Below are positions 55,573-64,000 of a stretch of DNA of 64,000 nt, piece after piece. Numbering within the stretch: position 1 is the first letter of the stretch; every line of letters starts with the position of its first letter. Below the pieces are notes generated by a model. The model made no database searches. It saw only the letters and a list, made by a program, of their open reading frames with translations, and was not told the DNA's origin. The position numbers and the translations under genes are program-made. The stretch spans positions 248,001 to 312,000 of the forward strand of contig JAKNDB010000085.1 of the NCBI GenBank assembly GCA_024305405.1, written 5' to 3'. The DNA comes from Dirofilaria immitis (Eukaryota > Nematoda > Chromadorea > Rhabditida > Onchocercidae).

Positions 55573-57607
55573 CTTAATGCGAAGGATACCGGCTGCAGAA
55601 AATACTTCAAACTCTTCATGAAAATAACTTTTACAATTGCTAGAATTCATTTTTTTGTTGTATTTCTTTTTTTCCAGGTGCGTTTGGAACTATTCATAAA
55701 TCTAGTTCGATTTGTAGTGACATAGTGTTAATTATAATCATTTTTTGTTTTTAGAGAGGATAACTGAGATAAAGATAAATACGACATAGAGTTGAACAAT
55801 CGTTAGTCATTTGTGGAATGTGAACCTAATGCACAAAGTACGTCAGAGTGCAGCATTATCTGTTTACAAATATTTTTCATTTATTTCGAATACATATCAA
55901 TTTTTTCTCTTTTCTCAACTTTGATATATTGTTGAATTTTTTTAGAAATATGATTAGTTTTTGTTATATTGGTTATTGAATTAGATGTTGTTACTGTGCC
56001 ACATCTCATCTGCTCTTTACCAAGATCTATTTCAGTGTGTAATGGCTGAATCCATTTCAGAGAATTCAGAAATTTTTATGACTCTGCTAACTAGGAGTTT
56101 AGGAAGAATGCATCTTCGAGATTCTTCCTACATTTTTCGAGATTCGCTATTAGAATTTCATGATACTAAAAATCCGTTTCTTGTAGTAACACACTAGAGT
56201 TTGATTAAATTTTTTTGATATGAATGATAGAAAGTTAGTAAATAAGTATGTGACACAAGGAAATGAAGTGCTAATTACAGTGCTATACAATTTATTCTTC
56301 AAGTCAGGCTTTTTAAATATTTGGATTGAAGAATAGGTAATAAAATATCCTTTTAAAAACCTGATTTTGTTCACATTTTATTGATGTCCACTGTGATGCT
56401 ATTTCCTAGTTCTCTTATAGATGTATTAAATTTCTGGTCCATGATAATAATGATAAAGTTGAAACGAACTCTAAAGTCTTATTAATGGTTGAAATCTGAG
56501 CAGTAATATCTCAGTACTTCAGTCTCCCATGGGATGTCTCTACAAATTTACATACCAATCATACTTATATGAATGGTCAATTCTTAAAAGAAAATGTTTT
56601 CGGTCCCTTGCGGTTACGTTGTGGCGATTCATTGTTGGAAATAAAGAGATCTGCTTCCATTGATTTATTTGAGCCTTTGTTGAATTTAACTTTGCATATT
56701 TCAGAAATTAGAAAGAATAATATTTAAAAGTGAGACTGTTAATGACTTCAGTAACATCTCTATTATAGCATAATGATACTGTAAGATGGATATTAATCTT
56801 TAATGTGGATTACATCTGTTGTGATGTTCGATTTTTCTTTGACCTTTGTCATGTTGCTGCATCTCCGTTTAATATATGCATACTCTCTCCTTGCATTAAT
56901 TGACTACATGGCTAGAATCCTTGAAATAAGCAGATGCGTTGCTTAGCAGTATTTAAATATTGATAGGATGACAAGAAAGGTCATTGTGTCAACTGTATTC
57001 GTCGCCTCTTTCCCTCTTTTCCTTATTCATTCCAAATCTCCAATTTCCTCCTATATCTTATTTTAGAAATGTTCATTCTATTTTTTTTCTGCTAGCCTAT
57101 TTTAAATTGAGAAGACGATGATACATGCATTGGTAGCAGTTCGTTTCAAATTATTTCGATAATAGTAACATTGTTCATATCAATGCTTTACATTTGCAGG
57201 AAATTAAATTGCAGTTGCATCTTGCTTGTTGTTGCAAGTGGATTGCATCTTACTACTAATATATATCTATTCAAATTATTCATTCATCCACTCCGACAAT
57301 AAATATTTTAGAATCATTCATATACTATGCATGGCAATGAATAATCTTTCAATGCGACGTTCCCAAAGGTTTCTTTATTTCTATAAAGCAAATACTTATA
57401 AATATTCTACACCATCTATAAAATAATCTTGCATTTCTGCACGATGAAAAAAAAAATTGCATTTTCACTCAAAGTTTATGTGCTATAATTTATTTCTACT
57501 ATATAATAAATCTTTTTTCCTAGCTAACATTAATGAAGAGATAGTATGTAGTAAAATTTTGAGAAGAAAAATTAAATCTTGCATATATTAAATTAATTCT
57601 CAGCAAT
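55573..57607. other. intergenic, no gene seen
   Basis: rpe 3' UTR and about 2 kb of AT-rich DNA. An open stretch of 70 codons at 55985-56197 has no recognisable motif and is not accepted. Confidence 0.5.
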
Positions 57608-57618
57608 TTTTTATTCAG
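57608..57618 (+). other. probable trans-splice acceptor of the BAR-like gene
   Basis: TTTTTATTCAG ends 25 bases before the ATG at 57644. Confidence 0.55.
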
Positions 57619-57643
57619 GCATTCGTGTTCTGCTTTACCAACA

Positions 57644-59993
57644 ATGAATAACAACAACAACAACAGCAACAACAACAATAATAATAGTAATATTAGTAGC
57701 AGCAGCAGCAATAGTAGAGAAAATGCTGATAAAACAGATAGACCATTTCGAAGTTTGTTTAAATCTTTTACCTAATCGTTTCTACCAGTGAGAAATTTCA
57801 AAATTTGATTCCTTTCACAATCCTTTACATTTTTTCAATTGTTTTTTTTCAGCAGATATTAAAAAAAAAAATTTTTTTAAAGGACGTCGAAGCACTTCGT
57901 TTGGTAAATTATCACAATTTCTTCAAACTGGTAGCATTCTTGGTGATGCAGGATCAATTCAATCAGCATTGCTAGATATGTCTACTACAGCGTACGTGCT
58001 TTTTTTGCAAAGTTTGTTGTTTTCTGCTACAAATATATATTGTAACAAAATTGTTATTTTGTTTGAGTCAAAACAGAATATCAGTTAACCGATATAAGAT
58101 AATAATTAACAAAGAATAGATATTTCCATTATTCGCTGCTTGAGTAGGATGTGATTTGATGAGGTAGTATCATTAACCTTCATGGATGAATTTATAAGTA
58201 ATTGTATGATAAATCATTGAAAATATATATCATTAAAATCTGTGATACTTGCATTCATAATAATCACAATGAGACTCTTCCAGAAAATTGATGACGAAAA
58301 TTGCTGAATCACAACGTCGTGGCGTAGAATCATTAGTTGTATGGGCGCATAATGCAGGTAATGCAGCTATTGATGATGTTATGCAGCAAACGAGGCATCT
58401 GTATGAAATATTCATTGATAAAGAACTACAATTTGTCCGACAATATACACATTATATTCAGGTATAATTAGTTTTTCACTATTTTTGGATATCTGTTAGC
58501 AGAAAACTAAGCGGAGAAAAAATATTTCGCTAAACGAACTGGTAGAATATTCGTTTACAAATGGTTATTTATTCAGTCACTTTTTTGCTGTTAAATCTAC
58601 TTTTATATTTGCATTTTCTAGCAACTACAAAAATAGCAGATGCAGAGCGGGCAGTGAAAGATGCAGAAGTAAATGTGATAAATTTGGAAGAAAAAGAAAA
58701 AAGTTGAGACGAGAAATTGGGAAAGGCGTTTCTTTCTTCCGACAGCGTCGTGGTGGTGATATTTATTTGCTGAAACAGAAACTCGAAGAGGCAATGATTG
58801 CTTAAATTGAAATTTTAATTGATATAATCTTTTCGAAGATAGAAAAATTTGCTCGGAAAAACTTTGCAAAAAGCAAAAATTAAGACGCAAATGCAAAATA
58901 AGATTTTTGAATATAATTTGTTTATACTTTTAAGTGTCTTTTCAGACTAAAGCCTCAAGGCAACAAGCTGAACAAATTTTGTCCGATCTTCGAGCTGAAA
59001 TGGAAGTTGTGAAAATGTTCAGATTCCGGAATGGTATGCAGGTTAGAACAGTTATTCAGTTTTATTCTTGTTGAATTTTCAGAAAATGAAAACATGAGTA
59101 TAACAAGTCGGAATTATTCCTAACATCAGATACAAGTAAGAATCAAAGATGAAATCTGCATACTATTTTAATTGCATATTCTTCAGTTCCGTTTCTTCGT
59201 GATCTATTTTTGTCTTGAAGGGCATAGCAGATGCTTATCAAGATTTGGCTGGAAATTGTCAAGCTATTTTTAATTGTCAACGTGAGATAATTGAAATGGT
59301 GCCGGCAGTATCGGATCAGGATGTACGTCATATGATTTACCGTGGATCATCACTGACCAGAGATCGTGTGGAGAATTTGAGAAGGTATGTCTAATTAATA
59401 AAAATTTTATTGGTCATTTAGTTCATTTTAATTTCAGCTTTAACAAACTTTGCTTTCTAGATCTTTGCAACACGGCTTAACAGTGTCAGAAAATAATTCA
59501 TGGTCTAGCTCTACAGTACCAGTGCCAAAACGACATAGTGAACCGAGACATCATGTTTATCAGTTGCAGAATAACTCTCCTCCTCCACCATATACGTCTT
59601 CTGCAACACCCAGAAACACATCGCTCCCAGAATATCAGGTACGTATTACGACAAATCAGTTCGAAATGGGTCTTTAGTTTTGCAATGTAATGTACTTGTC
59701 AATCACATATATTTATATACTATTCATGACAAAACATATATTTAAAAGCTTTATCTCATCAGTTCTGTACCTTTCTCTAATTTGGCTTTTACAAACATGT
59801 ATTTCAGGCTCTATTCGAAATCGTGATTTGAAAGAGTTTTTTCTTTTATTTTCTTCAGATTGAAGCCACTGATTATCGAGTAGGCAACGCTGAACTTCAA
59901 ACGTGCTCGCATTGTGGACAATCGATTCAAAAATCACCGAATTATCAACTGAAGCGTACTGTTATGGCTGGAGATGTTAAATATGTACAATGA
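57644..59993 (+). CDS. BAR-like coiled-coil protein with PPPPY motif (unidentified)
   Basis: Family not firmly recognised. Eight exons: 57644-57752, 57853-57991, 58284-58461, 58622-58790, 58946-59041, 59221-59384, 59461-59638, 59859-59993; about 389 aa. It opens with an Asn/Ser-rich low-complexity stretch and a basic [10 protein letters not shown] patch, then a long helical section. That section includes [15 protein letters not shown], heptad-rich [37 protein letters not shown] and [19 protein letters not shown]. The overall shape suggests a BAR/F-BAR-type membrane-bending module. The tail has SPPPPY (WW-domain ligand type) and one CSHCGQ pair. Exon 4 lacks one A at 58629-58633 and one A at 58697-58702. 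The following intron appears to use a GC donor (GAG|GCAATG). Exon 6 follows a TTGAAG acceptor. The exon 1/2 junction (GTTTGT donor) is the weakest part. AATAAA lies at 60007. Confidence 0.8.
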
Positions 59994-62782
59994 TGCGGAA
60001 TCAGTAAATAAATAGGTCAAAATTGGCCTGGAATGTGGTGACATCTGAGTCAGCACCTGAAATTTATATTGCTTCCTTTCAATATCCCTTATAATGCACG
60101 TGACATGTCAGCATTTGTTTCGATCTCTCCGTCAGTTATTTTTCTGAGAACGTGAAAAACATCTTTGATTTGTATGAGTTACATTTACTAGAGAACTTGT
60201 GGGAAATGTCTTGAACAAGAAATAGCTCTGATTAATAAAAATATCGGAACGAAACATCAATATGGTATGAATTTGATATATATAATTATATATTTTCAAG
60301 AGATATCATATTTATTCCATGAATTTAATTTTTCTTATTTCTTTTATTACTTTTTCCATGCATTCTCTAATTATATGAAAATATTTGAATTTTATTTGCT
60401 TTACTTAAACTTTACTGCTTTAATTCAAAATTTATTTTGATCTTATTTTTTTCTTGTGATTTTTTCTCTTACACGTCTTTATCTTATCACCACTACAAGT
60501 CTTATTTTTCCATGTTTGCTTGAAAACTGGCCGATCGTTATTTATCAAGGTTCATCTTATCATAATATACGCATGCACACAATTTGAATGTCTACATTTA
60601 TTGTTTTATTGATTTATCAAACTTTCCTGATGCCTCATATTTGTTTCACTTATCAGATTCATTTGTCCTTTTATTATAAATAAGGTAAGGACGATTATTT
60701 TATTTAAAAATTCTAAATTTTGCTTAAAATTAGTTGAAAGTGACAGAAGTCATTCGTTCAAAAGACTGGAAATTGTTGATTTTTAGAAAAAAAAGATGAC
60801 AGAAGCTGCCTCATTTTCATTTTCTTTATATCCCAATTATTGGCATTGTTTCAGTGCACTGGCATGCAACAGGTTTCATCTCTTACATTTTTTCATATTT
60901 ATTTGCTCTTTTTTTTATTTTCATATTTACTTAATTATTTCTCTTATTTCAGCATATTTCAATTTTTGCTTATGTGATTTTAACCTTTCTTTTAGAACTT
61001 TTTCAGAATTCTTTGCAACTACTAATTCGTTTTTATTTTTTTTGAACAGGTTAATAAGAGTAATGCAAAGAGGAAAGAGAAAAGCTAAAAAAAAGCATTA
61101 ATGAGTTCGATTTGATGGGAGTAAGATTTACTTTTATATATGAAATTAAATTGTTATTTCAGTATTTACTCATCTTTTATTTTTCTCATTTCCATTATAC
61201 CATCATCTTTCTTCAGATTAAGTGAGAATGTACTCATTTCGAAAAAAAAATCACTTCATTATATTCATATTGGAAGCACTTTTTATACAGAACTTGTGAA
61301 AGGTTTGAAATCTAATTTTTTTTTTTTTCCATTTAATGTTCTTTCATTTATCAATGCATTTATTGCTCACACTTTGTCCTGATTAATTACTGTATTTTCT
61401 ACTGTAAATAAAATATTGAAAATTTGATTTCTTTCGAAAGGAATTTTTGCGATAAATTCCAAACAAACGATTATCGAATTTTGCTAAAATCAACTTAGAA
61501 CAATAATACAAACTGTTCTATCTCATTTTGACATTTTCATTTGTGCTTCGCAGTTATGAATATTTTGGATTTAACTGTATAGCAGTTGTATGAGTATATA
61601 AAGTTTGACTTATCTGGATAATTCTTAAAATATTCACAAGTGGCGAATGTGATATACGTTAGTCAATTAAATTGTTGATCAATCAATTTGACTAACAATT
61701 GATCAGCCAACAAAAAATTTGATAAGATAGTTTGAAATTGAGATGAATGTAAAAATAGTTGAGAGTGATATGATGAGTACGACAAATGAATGTAGGAAGA
61801 AATGAAAAAGTTGTTTAGATGTATCTAAAATAAAAAAAAAAAAAAGCCAGTTTAATGATGAGTATTTTTCTATTTACTTGTTTTCATTCCAGTTATGTTA
61901 TGAATTGAGTAATACCTAAAAGAAGCTATCATGCATTAACTCTCGTCATCATCATCAACAATAACGATAATAATAATAATAATAATAATGCAATACATAC
62001 ATATGTGTATCACTTTTTTTTTTTTATGAACTTTGTAAACACAAATATTTTCAAAATGATTGCTATAAATCAAGGGTTAAGAATTATTTAGCATCTATGT
62101 ATGTATGAATTTGCATAATGTAAAATGGAATGAGGATGTGTCCTATCCATATTTTCTATGGCTATTCGATTCCTATCTACGTTTTGTTAAATCAAATATT
62201 TCAGGACAGAAATAGTGATCTGATTTATAGTTATCTCCCTTTTATAGGTATTGCCAAATTATTAGTGAGTATATTCCTCTCTTTTCTTGATCTTAATGAA
62301 ACATAACAATTGTGCAATAAACCAGTATTTTGCATATAGAAGAAAAAAGTAATTACACTTTCTTCTTCATATCTTACGATTGATTTGTTTTATCAGATCA
62401 ATAACGATAAATGTTGCCAAAAGTAAAAATCTTTTCTTCATTTATCTTAAATTATAAATTTCATTAGAAAGATAGCAGCGCATATTTCAAACTTTAATGA
62501 AAGGTTAGATTTTAAAGTTTATTTTAAGTTGAATAAATTTGATATTTCGAGAATATCGTCATTATACTCATTCGAATAATTCTTAAAATTAAAAATCGAT
62601 CAAGCACATATTATTATTCACGATTAAATTTTTTTACCGCAATTAATATTTCCTTTTTTTTCTTTTTTTTCATTTGATTTTGCTTGAGAAAATAAAATAA
62701 AACGATATTTTCTCGAATTAGATTCGCTTATAAGATTTATTAGTAATAAAAGTTACTCATTTTAAAAACCATAAATGTTTAG
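59994..62782. other. intergenic with 3' UTR of the BAR-like gene
   Basis: Polyadenylation signals AATAAA at 60007-60012 and 60235-60240. A (TAA)n microsatellite lies at about 61963-61989. Otherwise AT-rich, except for one possible tiny gene listed separately. Confidence 0.5.
60796..61101 (+). CDS. possible two-exon micro-protein with basic tail (weak)
   Basis: A 77-base exon (60796-60872, AACAG|GTTTCA) and a 52-base exon (61050-61101, after TTTGAACAG) would join in phase to give about 42 residues, ending MQRGKRKAKKKH. The intron is also open in the same frame, so the whole stretch reads as 101 codons. The exon ends look less AT-skewed than the intron. No family is recognised; this may be chance. 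Confidence 0.15.
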   Translation: MTEAASFSFSLYPNYWHCFSALACNRFHLLHFFIFICSFFYFHIYLIISLISAYFNFCLCDFNLSFRTFSEFFATTNSFLFFLNRLIRVMQRGKRKAKKKH

Positions 62783-62793
62783 GCTATTTTCAG
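62783..62793 (+). other. probable trans-splice acceptor of the Kunitz gene
   Basis: GGCTATTTTCAG-type acceptor ending 24 bases before the ATG at 62818. Confidence 0.5.
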
Positions 62794-62817
62794 GATCAAG
62801 ATCAATAAACTTACGTT

Positions 62818-64000
62818 ATGGTTGAAATGTTGAAAATCATGGAATTACTTCATTTTACTACACTATTGCTCATATTGATTTGGACAACTGGCAATAACTG
62901 GTAATTTGTTTTGTATAATTTTATACAAGTTTATTATTATCATTTCTTATCATCTATCCTAATTATCATATTTTACAAAAGCAAATATGACTATATTTAA
63001 AACATGCTAAAATATTTTAAAAATGTATTTCAAAAATGCTAAAAAGAAGGAAAAATAAATCAAGAATATTGATAAAAGAAAGATAAATAATTAATGACAA
63101 TATGCTAAATTATTAAACAAAGCTAAACATAAGGGATTGATAAATTATTGTTGATTAACTCATAATATACCCAACAAAAGGCTCAAACATAATATCTGTT
63201 TACATTATCACTGTCATTATCATTATTATAAATCATGTCTTTTATTATCATATTTTCAGTTTTCCAAACAACTGTAGCATAATCAAAGATCGTGGATATC
63301 GATGCGAGAATGGTACAGAGCCGACAATTACGGTAAATATTAATATTTGCTCATTTTCTTTCGAAAAAAAAAAAAACATATATCATTGAATGTTTTGGTT
63401 TAATTTTGAAATAAACAAAAATTATTTAGTCAAAAATATTTCTAAATTTTTAAAAAATATCAACTAGAAACTATAATAAATCCAAAATTGAAAAGAAATT
63501 TATAGTACTACTTCGATAATGATACAGAACAGTGTCTGCCATTTTTATACGAAGGTTGCGGTGGTAATGAAAATCGTTTTCCAAATACTGGAACATGTCG
63601 AAAAAGTTGCATTCCAGGTAAGTATTTATAAAAAAAAAAGAAATCTTCTAGATTTTTTCTTCTTTAAATTTTAGATTAAATGTAAATGATCATTAAATAA
63701 ACTAGATTAATTCGATATTTCGTAAAATATAGTAATTCGATATTTCGTAAAATACGGTATTCTATTCTCAGATACTTCTTTGGACAAAACAGAAAACTCT
63801 TGAATGCTTATAATGTTAAATGAATACGATGCGATTATAGCCAAGTTTTACTAGGTTTCATGAGCAAAGTTTTGTTCAAGATAATAACAATTATTAATAA
63901 ATTTCAGAAGATTATGGATGGTGTGCATTAAAAGCAAAAGCATATGAGGATAATGAAAGTAATACGGTGATCTGTTCTGGGACACCTCTCAATTCGTGTC
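62818..64000 (+). CDS. secreted Kunitz (BPTI)-domain protein, 5' part only
   Basis: Exons 62818-62900, 63260-63332, 63506-63617 and 63908 onward; the last runs off the window. It begins with a signal peptide (hydrophobic FTTLLLILIWTTG), then a Kunitz domain with six cysteines. The gaps from Cys3 on match the family (7, 12 and 3 residues, with FLYEGCGGNENRF and CRKSC). The first two gaps are longer than usual (9 and about 18 residues), and the residue after Cys2, the usual P1 site, is Glu, so trypsin inhibition is doubtful. A further Cys-containing segment (DYGWCALKAKAYEDN) begins after the domain, so the protein may be multi-domain. No frame lesion is seen in this part. Confidence 0.85.

Noticed and set aside
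57753..57777. Continuation of BAR-like exon 1 to a TAA
   Set aside because: Using the GTTTGT donor at 57753 joins to exon 2 in phase without any correction, whereas the read-through stops at once.

Overview
This window looks like nuclear chromosome from a nematode, most likely a Spirurina (filarial or close relative). The DNA is very AT-rich. The genes are cut by many introns with T-rich acceptors (TTTCAG, TTTTAG). Most genes have an unpaired 3' splice acceptor just before the start codon, as expected for spliced-leader trans-splicing. The protein set is eukaryotic and nematode-like: a PRMT1-type arginine methyltransferase, a major-sperm-protein-domain tail-anchored protein, the NatC acetyltransferase NAA30, the FACT subunit SPT16, an arylsulfatase, ribulose-phosphate 3-epimerase, a BAR-like coiled-coil protein and a Kunitz-domain secreted protein. 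No bacterial, viral or CRISPR system was found. The species cannot be named from the sequence.

Layout: 1-217 may hold the last exon of a gene lying to the left. 218-17.8 kb is gene-free, with small tandem duplications and one copy of a dispersed ~0.8 kb element (4438-5265). From 17.8 to 26.2 kb there are three plus-strand genes in a row (prmt-1, MSP-domain gene, naa-30). naa-30 carries the second copy of the dispersed element in its second intron. spt-16 lies on the minus strand at 27.8-35.3 kb in 24 exons. 35.3-46.4 kb is a repeat-rich desert with a 15-bp array, a 34-bp array (~15.6 copies), a degenerate ~30-bp array, a TCCA/TCTA tetranucleotide array and a 114-bp satellite of about 18 copies. 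The right third holds plus-strand sulfatase (46.5-50.8 kb), rpe (53.1-55.6 kb), a BAR-like gene (57.6-60.0 kb) and the 5' part of a Kunitz gene that runs off the right edge.

The genes do not form one pathway. They are mostly housekeeping: chromatin and protein modification (PRMT1, NatC, FACT), the pentose phosphate pathway (RPE), lysosomal or secretory hydrolysis (sulfatase), membrane contact or sperm-type MSP scaffolding, and probable membrane shaping (BAR-like).

The most striking pattern is in the coding sequence itself. Six of the eight genes need a single extra base, at 14 places in all (one of them inferred), to stay in frame, mostly inside short A or T runs. Every exon then closes exactly in phase and matches its family. 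All lesions go the same way (one base missing), so homopolymer under-calling in the assembly is the likely cause; transcript evidence would settle it. Other notable points are two GC-AG introns, a dispersed element ending four bases before a splice acceptor, a possible poison exon in spt-16 and a decayed exon duplication in the sulfatase.
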